Shown: positions 9,283 to 18,487, numbered from the stretch's first letter. The stretch is DNA of 57,715 nucleotides from Lachnospiraceae bacterium UBA4364 (GCA_002393955.1 DGSK01000055.1:1-57715); one strand, 5' to 3'. Made by a program: numbers and translations. The notes: a model not told the origin generated them from the sequence alone.

Positions 9283-9690
9283 ATGGAAGTAAAGAATTGC
9301 AGAAAGTGCGGAAAGATGTTTAATTACATCGGAGGACAGCAGATCTGCCCGGCCTGTAAGGAAGCGGTTGAAAAGAAATTCCAGGAAGTAAAGGAATATG
9401 TTAGGGAACACAAAGCTGCTTCTATGACTCAGATATGTGAGGACTGCGATGTAGAGAACAAGCAGGTTCAGCAGTGGGTTCGTGAAGAACGTCTGGTATT
9501 CTCGGATGAATCACCGATTAAACTGAGCTGTGAACTCTGTGGTACCCAGATAAAGACCGGCCGCTACTGTGATAAATGCAAGAAAGAGACTGCGAATAAT
9601 ATAAGTGCAGCTGGCAGGCGCCCGGATGTGGCTGTGTCACGTGATAAAAAGGATGCGTCCAGCCACAGGATGCATACTTTCCATAATTGA
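9283..9690 (+). CDS. YvyF/TIGR03826-type flagellar operon protein
   Basis: A 135-residue zinc-binding protein with three cysteine clusters: Cys6/9/22/25, Cys52/55 and Cys83/86/96/99. A MerR-like helix-turn-helix stretch is visible at about 46-71 (MTQICEDC then VQQWVREERL). The pattern matches the family that sits after comF in the late-flagellar region of Bacillus (yvyF). Its exact role is unknown; a regulatory role in flagellar expression is assumed from context. The downstream genes here are not flagellar. Confidence 0.8.
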   Translation: MEVKNCRKCGKMFNYIGGQQICPACKEAVEKKFQEVKEYVREHKAASMTQICEDCDVENKQVQQWVREERLVFSDESPIKLSCELCGTQIKTGRYCDKCKKETANNISAAGRRPDVAVSRDKKDASSHRMHTFHN

Positions 9691-9699
9691 TAAGAACAG

Positions 9700-10140
9700 A
9701 TGCTAAACGAATCAAGAATAAAACTCATGACCAGAATGGCTTCCTATGAGAAAGAGGAAGGAAAGCGTAATATGCGCATCGGTACCTATTTCCGTGGCGA
9801 TTATATAGCCAAGGAAGTCATGAAGTCAATTGTGTATGGAACTATTGCATACGGAATCATGGTGGGCATGTACCTTGCCTATGATTTTGAAGTGCTTATG
9901 GAAGAAGTCTACAGTATGGATCTTCTTACTTTTGGAAAAGTTATTCTGGAAAGGTATCTTATTCTGATAGCAGTATATTCCGTCATAACGTATATTGTAT
10001 ATGCACTGAGGCACAGGGCTGCGCGCCGTAAGCTTCGCATTTACTATAATAATCTCCGCAGGCTGAGCTCTATGTATAAGAAAGAGGAGAGTGATGCGGC
10101 GGATGCTGAGTCCGTGCCTAAAAAGGAACGGACAAAATAA
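9700..10140 (+). CDS. Uncharacterised two-helix membrane protein
   Basis: 146 residues that I do not recognise. Two hydrophobic segments lie at about 43-61 and 85-103. Both ends are strongly charged and probably cytoplasmic (RHRAARRKLRIYYNNLRR after the second helix, then an acidic/lysine tail). It starts 9 bases after the flagellar-type gene and ends 21 bases before the next membrane protein, so it should be co-transcribed with the c-di-AMP genes. No catalytic motif is visible. Confidence 0.65.
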   Translation: MLNESRIKLMTRMASYEKEEGKRNMRIGTYFRGDYIAKEVMKSIVYGTIAYGIMVGMYLAYDFEVLMEEVYSMDLLTFGKVILERYLILIAVYSVITYIVYALRHRAARRKLRIYYNNLRRLSSMYKKEESDAADAESVPKKERTK

Positions 10141-10161
10141 AGACTAAGCAGGTTTTTGACT

Positions 10162-11304
10162 ATGGTATTTTTACTTCAGGCGAGGGAGAGGATCCTTCAG
10201 TTTTATTCAAAATATGACAATTTCTGCAAACCGGCACTGAAATTTCTGCTGGCGCTGGTCACCCTTATACTGATAAACGGTTCCATAGGGTATTCGAGGA
10301 GTCTTACTAATTTTGCGGTTACTCTGGTGCTGGCTCTGGTATGTTCATTTCTGCCTGTCAATGTGACCGTTGTAATGGCAGCCGGAATTGTGCTGTTGCA
10401 TCTTTACGCACTGTCGCTTGAAAGTGTGATAATAATTGCCGCACTTTTCCTTGTGATGTTCCTGCTTTATTTCAGGTTTACACCTAAGGATGCGGTTTTG
10501 CTGCTGTTAACCCCTATGGCGTTCAAGCTGGGAATTCCCTATGTGGTGCCCATTTCGACCGGGCTTCTCGGAACACCGGCGTCTGTTGTATCTGCAGGCT
10601 GTGGTGTAGTTGTATATTTTATGCTCTCGTATATATCCGGAAGTGCTGCCCAAACTTCAGGTGAAGGTGTAGATGCGGAACTTATAAATAAATTCAGGTA
10701 CCTGCTGGATGATATGATGTTCAACAAGCAGATGATACTTTATATTGCCGCATTCGGTGTGACCATAATATGTGTTTACTTTATAAGACGGCTGTCAAAG
10801 GATCATTCCTGGACTATTGCGATCAGCGCAGGTGCCCTGCTTGACATACTGGTTATGATCGTGGGGGCATTGTATTTCAAACTGTCGGTATCTATAGGCG
10901 GCCTGATACTCGGATCCATAGTTGCTGTTGGTGTTGCTTTTGTGATCAAGTTCTTTGTATTCAATGTGGACTACAGCCGTACTGAAAGGGTACAGTTTGA
11001 GGATGATGAATACTATTACTATGTAAAGGCAATACCTAAGAATACGGTAAAGGTTAATGACCGTAAGGTAAAGAAGATAAATGGTACTGTTGATCCTGCT
11101 AAAAAGAGCAGGGAAAGCAGACGGGAAAAGAATCCGGAAAGACGGAGACAAGGGAAGGAAGATACGGTAAAAGAGAAAAAGGATGCTACCGAGTATCGCA
11201 TGCACCGGGCTCTTACTGAGAGGGATGCACAGGCTTCGTCTTTGGAAAGAGATACCGCGGCAAAAGCCAGGGCAAACAGGGAACGCAGAAGGAATAATCA
11301 GTAA
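10162..11304 (+). CDS. Uncharacterised polytopic membrane protein upstream of cdaA
   Basis: About 380 residues with roughly nine hydrophobic helices between residues 20 and 270. A tyrosine-rich stretch follows (DDEYYYYVKAIPKNTVKVND), then a highly basic, disordered cytoplasmic tail rich in Arg, Lys and Glu from about 300 to the end. No transporter or enzyme signature was recognised. The ATG at 10162 is preferred over a TTG six bases earlier because AGCAGG is better placed. It stops 3 bases before cdaA, so the two must be translated together. The long charged tail would suit protein or nucleic-acid contacts; a link to c-di-AMP synthesis is inference from position only. Confidence 0.7.
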   Translation: MVFLLQARERILQFYSKYDNFCKPALKFLLALVTLILINGSIGYSRSLTNFAVTLVLALVCSFLPVNVTVVMAAGIVLLHLYALSLESVIIIAALFLVMFLLYFRFTPKDAVLLLLTPMAFKLGIPYVVPISTGLLGTPASVVSAGCGVVVYFMLSYISGSAAQTSGEGVDAELINKFRYLLDDMMFNKQMILYIAAFGVTIICVYFIRRLSKDHSWTIAISAGALLDILVMIVGALYFKLSVSIGGLILGSIVAVGVAFVIKFFVFNVDYSRTERVQFEDDEYYYYVKAIPKNTVKVNDRKVKKINGTVDPAKKSRESRREKNPERRRQGKEDTVKEKKDATEYRMHRALTERDAQASSLERDTAAKARANRERRRNNQ

Positions 11305-11307
11305 AGG

Positions 11308-12207
11308 ATGCTCACTCAGCTTACTTCGTTTATAGAAAAGTATATATCGAGTTTCCGGGTACCCACTATACGTATATCCGATGTGATAGAGATCGTGATA
11401 TTATCTGTAGTGGTCTATTACATTATGGTCTGGATGAGGAAAACCAAGGCGTGGTCCCTTCTCAAGGGGCTTCTTGTTATTCTGGCTTTTTTCCTTGTTG
11501 CGGCCATGTTCAATATGTCAACAATCCTTTTTATAGCCGAACGAGGTCTCTATGTTGCTGCTGTGGCAATGGTAGTGATCCTGCAGCCTGAATTGAGACG
11601 TGCTCTTGAACAGCTGGGAAGCAATAAGATATTTTCGAATATGTCATTGCTTGACAGCGATAAGTATTCCAATGCTTATTCGGTTCATACTATAGATGAA
11701 ATAGTGAAGGCTTCCTTTTCGATGGGACGCGTCAAGACCGGTGCACTTATGGTATTTGAGAGGCAGCAGACTCTTTCCGAATACGAGAAGACCGGAATAA
11801 ACATAGATGCATCGGTTTCAAGCCAGTTGCTTATCAATATTTTTGAACATAATACACCGCTGCATGATGGGGCAGTTATATTCAGGGGCGACAGGGTGAT
11901 GTCTGCTACCTGCTATCTGCCACTGTCGGAAAATCCTAATCTTAGCAAGGCTTTGGGAACAAGACACCGTGCCGGTGTGGGTATTTCAGAGGTCACAGAT
12001 GCACTGGTAGTAATAGTGTCTGAAGAAAGTGGAAAGGTCAGCGTTGCCTGTGGCGGCGAGCTTTATAATGGGCTTAATCAGGAGGGACTCAGGGAAAAAC
12101 TTGAGCTATTAAGGGAAGCTGACGGCGAGGAAACCAGGAGAGGCCGCAGACTGCATCAGAGAGGAGGACGGGGTGATAAAAAAGTTTCTAAAGAAAATAA
12201 CGAATAA
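11308..12207 (+). CDS. cdaA: Membrane diadenylate cyclase CdaA (DacA)
   Basis: A 299-residue enzyme that condenses two ATP into cyclic di-AMP, a signal controlling potassium and osmolyte uptake and wall homeostasis. Three N-terminal hydrophobic helices (about 26-45, 52-70 and 75-92) precede a DAC/DisA_N domain with the signature motifs DGA (187-189) and RHR (219-221, within GTRHRAG). It overlaps cdaR by 35 bases and glmM follows. That is the conserved cdaA-cdaR-glmM arrangement, in which CdaR and GlmM bind CdaA and modulate its activity. Confidence 0.96.
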   Translation: MLTQLTSFIEKYISSFRVPTIRISDVIEIVILSVVVYYIMVWMRKTKAWSLLKGLLVILAFFLVAAMFNMSTILFIAERGLYVAAVAMVVILQPELRRALEQLGSNKIFSNMSLLDSDKYSNAYSVHTIDEIVKASFSMGRVKTGALMVFERQQTLSEYEKTGINIDASVSSQLLINIFEHNTPLHDGAVIFRGDRVMSATCYLPLSENPNLSKALGTRHRAGVGISEVTDALVVIVSEESGKVSVACGGELYNGLNQEGLREKLELLREADGEETRRGRRLHQRGGRGDKKVSKENNE

Positions 12208-13495
12208 CCTCGGGCTTAAGCTTCTTGCAGTGGTGGTTGCTGTTGCACTCTGGCTGTTAGTTATAAATTATGATGATCCTGTGATAATGAACAGCTACAG
12301 CGGGATACAGGTGGAGATTCTCCATCCCGAGGCACTTACGGATCAGAACAAGGTTTATGAGGTACTGGACGAGACGGATGTGGTTGATGTCACTATAGAG
12401 GGGAAGAGGTCTGTTATAGACAGTCTCAACAAGGAGAATATCCGTGCTACTGCCGATATGACACAGATGACGGATGTAAATACCCTTACCATTGATTTTT
12501 CTACCAACAAGAATGACAACCAGCTTGAATCCATAGTAGGTGATCATAGTGTTGTCAGGCTGGCAATAGAGAACAGAAAGGAAAAACATCTCCCTATAGA
12601 AGTTGAGGTGACAGGGACCCCGATGGAAGGCTATATTGTCGGTGACGTGACGACAAACCAGAATACTGTCAGGATTTCCGGCCCGGAGTCAGTGGTTGAT
12701 ACCATTGCTTCAGCGAAGTGTAATGTAAGCGTTTCGGGGCGAAGCTCTGATATTTCTTCGACGGCAGATATAGTTCTTTTTGATAAAAACGGGAATGAAG
12801 TCGAACACGAAAATCTGACGACCAATATATCTTCAATAAATGTTAATATTTCCATACTTGAGCAAAAAGCTGTGGATATAATTTACAGTATGTCGGGCGT
12901 TCCGGCAGAAGGCTATGCTGTAGACGGAGATCTGCAGGCTGACAGGACTGCGGTAGTGCTGGCGGGACGTTCATCCGTTATGGAAACGATGAATAATCTT
13001 GTCATTCCATCTGAAGTGCTCAGTGTTGACGGAAAGAGTGAAGAATTTACCGTACAGATAGATATTAATGATTATCTTCCTTCCGGTGTGCAGCTGGTAT
13101 CACAGGATGGAAGTGATTTCAATGGTATAGTGAATGTTTATATATCCATTGTGCCTCTTGTGGACAAGACCTTTGATGTGCCTGTAGATAATATCACGCT
13201 TTTAGACGTGCCGGAAGGCTATGATGCAAAGATACTGACTGACGGCGGCGACGAGGACGATGATGACGGAAAAGGCTATGTAAGCCTTACGACTGTAGCG
13301 GTAGAGCATTATTATGACGGAGTATATCCGTTTGGCATAAAGGGTGAAGTGGATATAGACGGATATTTCCAGTCGGCGAATACAGATCCGGCTGAGGGTA
13401 TATACCGTATAAAGGTGGACTTTGCTCTTCCTGAGGGGATAAGTGCCAGGACTGTGACATACGTGGATGTCAGATTGACGGAAAAAGAAAATTAG
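12173..13495 (+). CDS. cdaR: CdaA regulatory protein CdaR, YbbR-domain protein
   Basis: 440 residues: one N-terminal membrane helix (about 13-32) and an extracytoplasmic part made of about four YbbR repeats, each ending near a GYxV-type strand. Examples are EGYIVGDVTT and EGYAVDGDLQ. CdaR binds CdaA and tunes c-di-AMP output. The start is GTG behind GAGGAGG, 35 bases inside cdaA, which implies translational coupling. A short Asp/Glu run near residue 363 is an acidic surface loop. Confidence 0.92.
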   Translation: MIKKFLKKITNNLGLKLLAVVVAVALWLLVINYDDPVIMNSYSGIQVEILHPEALTDQNKVYEVLDETDVVDVTIEGKRSVIDSLNKENIRATADMTQMTDVNTLTIDFSTNKNDNQLESIVGDHSVVRLAIENRKEKHLPIEVEVTGTPMEGYIVGDVTTNQNTVRISGPESVVDTIASAKCNVSVSGRSSDISSTADIVLFDKNGNEVEHENLTTNISSINVNISILEQKAVDIIYSMSGVPAEGYAVDGDLQADRTAVVLAGRSSVMETMNNLVIPSEVLSVDGKSEEFTVQIDINDYLPSGVQLVSQDGSDFNGIVNVYISIVPLVDKTFDVPVDNITLLDVPEGYDAKILTDGGDEDDDDGKGYVSLTTVAVEHYYDGVYPFGIKGEVDIDGYFQSANTDPAEGIYRIKVDFALPEGISARTVTYVDVRLTEKEN

Positions 13496-13521
13496 GGAAA
13501 TTGGGAAGGAAAGGAACAAAG

Positions 13522-14871
13522 ATGGCAAGATTATTTGGAACAGACGGAGTAAGGGGCGTAGCGGGGAAGGAACTGACAGCAGAGCTTGCTATGCAGTTAG
13601 GACAGGCCGGTGCCCGTGTTCTGGCAAAAGATACAAACCGTAAGCCTGTAGTATTGGTCGGCTGTGATACAAGGATATCGGGAGGCATGCTCGCAAATGC
13701 GCTTATGGCAGGCATTACTTCTGTAGGCGCAGATGTAATCTACGTGGGTGTGGCACCAACTCCGGCAGTAGCATATCTTACCAGAAGATACCGGGCGGAT
13801 GCCGGCGTCGTCATATCTGCATCCCATAATCCTGTGGAATTCAATGGTATAAAGTTTTTTGACGCACATGGTTTTAAACTTCCGGATGCAACAGAAGATG
13901 AGATTGAAGCAATCATCAAAAACGGGGCAGGAGCTGATGCGGCTAAGACCGGTCTGGAAGTTGGAAGGATAGATTATAGATTTGATGCTGCGGATGAGTA
14001 CATCAACCATTCGGTAAATTCGGTAGATGTGGACCTGACCGGAATGAGAATAGTTGCTGACTGCGCAGAAGGCGCTTCGTTCAAAACTTCGGTGCAGGCG
14101 CTTAAGAGACTGGGAGCGGAAGTGATAGCCATCCATGACAGACCGGATGGTTCAAATATTAATAGGGATTGCGGCTCAACTCATCTTGGCGAGCTTTGCC
14201 GGAGGGTTGTAGAGGAAAAGGCTGATATCGGCGTTGCCTTTGATGGAGATGCTGACAGGTTTCTGGCAGTGGATGAAAAGGGTCTTGTAATAGACGGAGA
14301 TCAGATAATGGCAATTGTCGGGCTGGATATGAAAAACAGGGGAAAACTTTCCGGTGATCGTCTGGTTGTTACTGTAATGAGTAATCTGGGCCTGACCATT
14401 ATGGCAGATAAGAACGGCATCAATCTGGAACAGACCAAGGTGGGGGATAGGTATGTGCTGGAAAGAATGAAGGAAACCGGCTCTAATCTCGGCGGTGAAC
14501 AGTCCGGACATATCATTTTTCTGGATGAGAATACTACAGGTGACGGGCTTTTGTCTGCGCTGCACCTGCTTGATGTAATGAAGAGAAGCGGTAAAAAACT
14601 TTCGGAACTTGCAGATGTTATGGAAGTGCTGCCCCAGGCTCTTGTAAATGCCAAGGCTTCAAATGATAAGAAGCACGATTTTATGCAGTCAGAGGCTGTT
14701 TCCGGTGCTATTAAAGCACTCGAAGAAAAGTATGCAGGCGAGGGAAGGGTGCTTATCCGGCCTTCGGGTACAGAGCCTCTGGTAAGAGTAATGATCGAAG
14801 GGCGTGATAAGTCCGTAATAGATAAGGATGCATCCGATCTGGCCGCTCTTATAGAGAAAGAATTAGGGTAA
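13522..14871 (+). CDS. glmM: Phosphoglucosamine mutase
   Basis: 449 residues; converts glucosamine-6-phosphate to glucosamine-1-phosphate on the way to UDP-GlcNAc, the precursor of peptidoglycan. The phosphoserine loop SASHNP has catalytic Ser101. The metal loop is DGDADR (241-246), and the phosphate-binding motif RPSGTEP (413-419) is intact. The ATG at 13522 is chosen because GGAAGGAAAGGAA precedes it; an upstream in-frame TTG lies before that site. Being third in cdaA-cdaR-glmM ties c-di-AMP level to wall precursor supply. Confidence 0.96.
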   Translation: MARLFGTDGVRGVAGKELTAELAMQLGQAGARVLAKDTNRKPVVLVGCDTRISGGMLANALMAGITSVGADVIYVGVAPTPAVAYLTRRYRADAGVVISASHNPVEFNGIKFFDAHGFKLPDATEDEIEAIIKNGAGADAAKTGLEVGRIDYRFDAADEYINHSVNSVDVDLTGMRIVADCAEGASFKTSVQALKRLGAEVIAIHDRPDGSNINRDCGSTHLGELCRRVVEEKADIGVAFDGDADRFLAVDEKGLVIDGDQIMAIVGLDMKNRGKLSGDRLVVTVMSNLGLTIMADKNGINLEQTKVGDRYVLERMKETGSNLGGEQSGHIIFLDENTTGDGLLSALHLLDVMKRSGKKLSELADVMEVLPQALVNAKASNDKKHDFMQSEAVSGAIKALEEKYAGEGRVLIRPSGTEPLVRVMIEGRDKSVIDKDASDLAALIEKELG

Positions 14872-14889
14872 GATTGCCCCTATAGCGGA

Positions 14890-14918
14890 TTGCGGGAAAG
14901 AATGTAGTGTGGTAGAAT
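14890..14918 (+). promoter_or_regulatory. Probable promoter for ptsH
   Basis: TAGAAT at 14913-14918 is preceded by TGG (extended -10), with a weak -35, TTGCGG, 17 bases upstream (14890-14895). It lies between glmM and the HPr gene. Confidence 0.5.
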
Positions 14919-14982
14919 ATAACACAGTATTTGAGAAGGTACATCGGTTGCAGGGGTATGAAATACATAGGGGGACATGCGT

Positions 14983-15249
14983 ATGGTCAGCCAAAAAGTC
15001 AGGGTGATCAATTCGACGGGATTGCATCTGAGACCCGCAGGGGTGCTATGCAAGGAGTCGATGAAATTTAAAGCACAAACCACTTTTAAGTTTGGGGATA
15101 ATATTGCAAATGCTAAGAGTGTCCTAAGCGTTCTGGGTGCGTGTGTTAAGTGCGGCGACGAGATAGAGCTTGTCTGTGACGGCGAAGATGAGGAAGAAGC
15201 ATTGGAGTACCTTGTGAATGCTATCCGGAACGGACTGGGCGAAGGATAA
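14983..15249 (+). CDS. ptsH: Phosphocarrier protein HPr
   Basis: 88 residues; relays phosphate from enzyme I to sugar-specific enzymes II and serves in carbon catabolite control. If translation starts at the ATG at 14983, the active histidine is His15 (TGLHLRPAG) and the HPr-kinase target is Ser46 (NAKSVLS), exactly the standard numbering. GGGGGA lies 7 bases before that ATG, whereas the ATG at 14977 is too close. Both key residues are present, so it is an ordinary HPr rather than a Crh-like paralogue. No ptsI is adjacent. A terminator follows. Confidence 0.93.
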   Translation: MVSQKVRVINSTGLHLRPAGVLCKESMKFKAQTTFKFGDNIANAKSVLSVLGACVKCGDEIELVCDGEDEEEALEYLVNAIRNGLGEG

Positions 15250-15269
15250 AAAATAATATTCCGCTACTC

Positions 15270-15300
15270 GCAGCCTGCTTTTTAAAAGTAGGCTGTTTTT
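15270..15300 (+). terminator. Rho-independent terminator after ptsH
   Basis: CAGCCTGCTTTT pairs with AAAAGTAGGCTG, with one G-T pair in the stem, and is followed by TTTTT. Confidence 0.85.
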
Positions 15301-15319
15301 ATTATCGCATTAGTAAAAG

Positions 15320-15339
15320 ACAGGTTCTTAAGAACCTGT
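15320..15339. promoter_or_regulatory. 20-bp perfect palindrome immediately upstream of leuA
   Basis: ACAGGTTCTTAAGAACCTGT reads the same on both strands and ends 7 bases before the GGAGG of leuA (15347-15351). It lies after the ptsH terminator. It may be an operator for a dimeric repressor or, in RNA, a hairpin near the ribosome site. No regulator is identified. Confidence 0.6.
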
Positions 15340-15355
15340 GAAAATGGAGGATGAG

Positions 15356-17035
15356 ATGTTAAATTACAAGAAGTATCAGAGAGTACCGGTAGAGGACTAC
15401 AAGCAGCGTACATGGCCTGATAAGCAGATTATGAAGGCTCCCGTGTGGTGCAGCGTGGATCTGCGTGACGGTAATCAGGCGCTGATAGATCCCATGGTTG
15501 TTTCGGAAAAAATAGAATTTTTTAACTATCTGATAAAGCTCGGCTTCAAGGAGATTGAGGTGGGCTTTCCTGCTGCCAGCCAGATAGAGTATGATTTTAT
15601 CAGACAGGTGATAGAGAGAAAGATGCTGCCTGATGATGTGAAGCTTCAGGTCCTTGCTCAGTGCAGGGAAGAGCAGATCATAAGGAATTTCGAGACTGTC
15701 CGGGGAACGAAGTCTTTCATAATGCATATATATAATTCCACGTCTACACTTCAGAGGGATGTGGTTTTCCATGCGGATAAACAGAAAGTTATTGATATCG
15801 CTGTAAGCGGTGTGCAGATGGTAAAGCGTCATCTGAATGAGTATGACGGGGAGACTATCCTTGAGTATTCTCCTGAGAGCTTTACCGGTACCGAACTGGA
15901 TTACGCACTGGAAGTGTGCAATGCAGTGATTGATGAGTGGGGCCCCACTCCTGATCATAAGATGATAATAAATCTTCCTTCTACTGTTGAGATGACTACG
16001 CCTAATGTATTTGCAGACAGGATAGAATTTATGTCAGCAAATATGAACAAGCGCGACAGTATAATACTTTCGGTGCACCCCCACAATGACCGGGGGACGG
16101 GAGTAGCCACTGCCGAGCTTGCACTGCTGGCAGGAGCAGACCGAATTGAGGGTACTCTTTTCGGCAACGGTGAAAGAACCGGAAATGTGGATATAGTTAC
16201 ACTTGCATATAATATGTTCTCACAGGGAATCGATCCTGAACTTGCACTGGACAATATAAAAGAGGCAGCAGAGCTTTTTGAGAGGACATGCAAGATGGAG
16301 ATTCATCCCCGTCATCCTTACGCCGGCAAGCTGGTATTTACAGCATTCTCCGGGTCACATCAGGATGCTATCAACAAGGGCGTTGCAGCTATGAGAGAGC
16401 GTAACAGTGAGATATGGGCTGTTCCTTATCTGCCTATCGATCCGTCTGACATAGGAAGAGAATATGAGCCTATAGTTCGTATCAATTCCCAGTCCGGCAA
16501 GGGCGGTGTGGCATTTGTCATGGATACATATTTTGGCTTCAAGCTGCCTAAGGGGATGCAGCGTGAATTCGCTGATGTCATTCAGGCGCTTTCGGAAAAG
16601 CAGGGAGAGGTTTCTCCGGATACCATTATGGATGAATTCAGGGAGGAGTATCTCAACCGCAAAGAGCCGGTGCATTTCAGAAAACTCAAGGTGGAAGATC
16701 TCTCCGGAGAGACAGATAGTGAGTTCGATACAAAGGTAGTGCTTACCTATACCGATCACGGAGAGGAAAAACAGTTTGAGGCTGTCGGGAACGGACCTTT
16801 GGATGCTGTCCAGAGAGGGCTTACGGTGACCTTTGAAAAGCGGATAAAGATACTGGATTACGAGGAGCACGCTCTTCAGAGCGGATCAAATTCCCAGGCG
16901 GCTGCATACATCCATCTGTTGGATTCCGATACCGGAAAGGCAACCTATGGCGTGGGCGTAAGCTCAAATATCACCAGGGCTTCCGTAAGGGCTGTATTTT
17001 CTGCATTCAACAGACTTGATCTGGGTGGAAAGTGA
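15356..17035 (+). CDS. leuA: 2-isopropylmalate synthase
   Basis: 559 residues; condenses acetyl-CoA with 2-oxoisovalerate, the first committed step of leucine synthesis. The catalytic TIM barrel holds SVDLRDGNQAL (33-43) and the metal motif HPHNDRGTG. The C-terminal leucine-binding LeuA dimer domain (from about 430) is present, so feedback inhibition is expected. The length and the MLNYKKYQ-type start fit the longer class. The ATG at 15356 follows GGAGGATGAG; an in-frame GTG at 15338 lies inside the palindrome and is rejected. No other leu gene is adjacent. Confidence 0.94.
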   Translation: MLNYKKYQRVPVEDYKQRTWPDKQIMKAPVWCSVDLRDGNQALIDPMVVSEKIEFFNYLIKLGFKEIEVGFPAASQIEYDFIRQVIERKMLPDDVKLQVLAQCREEQIIRNFETVRGTKSFIMHIYNSTSTLQRDVVFHADKQKVIDIAVSGVQMVKRHLNEYDGETILEYSPESFTGTELDYALEVCNAVIDEWGPTPDHKMIINLPSTVEMTTPNVFADRIEFMSANMNKRDSIILSVHPHNDRGTGVATAELALLAGADRIEGTLFGNGERTGNVDIVTLAYNMFSQGIDPELALDNIKEAAELFERTCKMEIHPRHPYAGKLVFTAFSGSHQDAINKGVAAMRERNSEIWAVPYLPIDPSDIGREYEPIVRINSQSGKGGVAFVMDTYFGFKLPKGMQREFADVIQALSEKQGEVSPDTIMDEFREEYLNRKEPVHFRKLKVEDLSGETDSEFDTKVVLTYTDHGEEKQFEAVGNGPLDAVQRGLTVTFEKRIKILDYEEHALQSGSNSQAAAYIHLLDSDTGKATYGVGVSSNITRASVRAVFSAFNRLDLGGK

Positions 17036-17085
17036 TATTTTGCCAGGTACAAAAATGTTCTATATGTGACTTGAGGTGAACTGTA

Positions 17086-17937
17086 ATGGGAAAGAAAATT
17101 GTTGTTACAGGCTGTAACGGACAGCTTGGAAGGGCGCTGCAGAAAGAATTGGCTGCTGATTCCGGGTATGAGTACATAGGTACTGATGTTGATGAACTGG
17201 ATATCACATCATCATCTGCAGTTCTTGAGTATGTTAGAGGGATAAAGCCATATGCCATAGTCAACTGTGCGGCTTATACGAATGTTGACGGGTGTGAAAA
17301 AAACGAGGACCTGGCAATGAAGATAAATGCCATCGGTCCCCGCAATCTTGCTGTAGCTGCTTCTGATGCGGATGCAAAGCTTGTGCATATTTCTACGGAC
17401 TATGTTTTCCCGGGGAACGGTGACAGGCCTTATAAGGAGTTTGATACACCGTCGCCTAAGAGTGCATATGGAAGAACCAAGCTTGAGGGTGAAAGATTTG
17501 TAAGCTGTTTTTCGGACAGATTCTTTATGATAAGGACGGCATGGCTTTATGGTGACGGAAAGAATTTCGTAAAGACCATGCTGGCACTTTCAGAAAAAAA
17601 TGACAAGATAGGCGTGGTGGATGACCAGCTGGGGAATCCTACATCCGCGGCTGAACTGGCAAGGGCTATACACTTGCTTCTTCCTACCGATGAATATGGA
17701 ATTTACCACGGAACCTGTGAAGGAATCTGCAGCTGGGCAGAATTTACGGAAGAGATATTCCGCCTGGCCGGCAGGAATACGTTTGTGGAACGGATCAGCT
17801 CTGAAGAGTATAAGAGAAGATTCCCTGAGTCTGCAGACAGACCGTCCTATTCTGCACTTGAGAATTATATGTTTAAACTCAATACGGATATAAGATTTAA
17901 GGACTGGCATGATGCCATAGCAGAATATCTGGGATGA
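17086..17937 (+). CDS. rfbD: dTDP-4-dehydrorhamnose reductase
   Basis: 283 residues of the NADPH-dependent extended short-chain dehydrogenase type; makes dTDP-L-rhamnose in the last step of its pathway. The nucleotide loop is TGCNGQLG (8-15), and the catalytic residues fit STDYVF (Ser/Thr near 103-104) with Tyr128 and Lys132 in YGRTK. The ribosome site is GAGGTGA. rfbA, rfbB and rfbC are not in the window. Its position ahead of the polysaccharide cluster suggests rhamnose is used there. Confidence 0.92.
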   Translation: MGKKIVVTGCNGQLGRALQKELAADSGYEYIGTDVDELDITSSSAVLEYVRGIKPYAIVNCAAYTNVDGCEKNEDLAMKINAIGPRNLAVAASDADAKLVHISTDYVFPGNGDRPYKEFDTPSPKSAYGRTKLEGERFVSCFSDRFFMIRTAWLYGDGKNFVKTMLALSEKNDKIGVVDDQLGNPTSAAELARAIHLLLPTDEYGIYHGTCEGICSWAEFTEEIFRLAGRNTFVERISSEEYKRRFPESADRPSYSALENYMFKLNTDIRFKDWHDAIAEYLG

Positions 17938-17944
17938 TTGTTGA

Positions 17945-18424
17945 TCACACAGGCATGGGGGGAAGAAGATTGCAGACCAGCAGGGCGATGAGAATACCTA
18001 CTATCGCACCGACTGCTACCTGAAGCGGCGAGTGGCCGACGAATTCCTTGAGCTTGTCTTCTGCGGATATATCGGTATCTATTCCCATCTTGCTTATGGT
18101 ATCGATCATTTCGTTGAGTACACTGGCCTGTTTACCGGCCTGGCGTCTTACACCGAGAGCATCGTACATTACGATCATGGCAAAAGCAGCCGCAAGGGCG
18201 AATTCCACACCGCCGGCACCATACTGATAGCAAACGGCCGTAGCAAGACCGCATACGGTAGCTGAGTGTGAGCTGGGCATACCGCCGGTTCCGACTAAAC
18301 GCTCGGCATCAAAGTTTTTGGTCATTATAGTATGCAGGATCGTTTTTGAAATCTGTGCGACGAACCAGCCGCCTGCGGCCGAGAGTATTATGGGATTGTG
18401 TAAAAGCTCTTTAAAAAACTCCAT
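17945..18424 (-). CDS. Divergent PAP2 family (DUF212) membrane protein
   Basis: 159 residues. The core motif GGMPSSHSA resembles part of the PAP2 phosphatase active site; three or four hydrophobic helices are visible, ending in GAIVGILIALLVCNLLPP. The function is unproven; members are assumed to act on lipid phosphates. Translation from the ATG at 18424 is preferred because GGAGG lies 9 bases upstream on this strand; a longer reading to 18550 lacks such a site. It is convergent with rfbD (7-base gap) and divergent from fcl. Confidence 0.85.
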   Translation of the reverse strand: MEFFKELLHNPIILSAAGGWFVAQISKTILHTIMTKNFDAERLVGTGGMPSSHSATVCGLATAVCYQYGAGGVEFALAAAFAMIVMYDALGVRRQAGKQASVLNEMIDTISKMGIDTDISAEDKLKEFVGHSPLQVAVGAIVGILIALLVCNLLPPMPV

Positions 18425-18487
18425 CAGTAGTGCCTCCAAATGAACACTTGCGGATGTGCATATATCATTCTGAAAACTAACTTTAAT

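Noticed and set aside
15250..15355. T-box or leader-peptide attenuator before leuA
   Set aside because: The spacer is too short for a T-box, no leucine-rich leader peptide is visible, and the terminator there belongs to ptsH.
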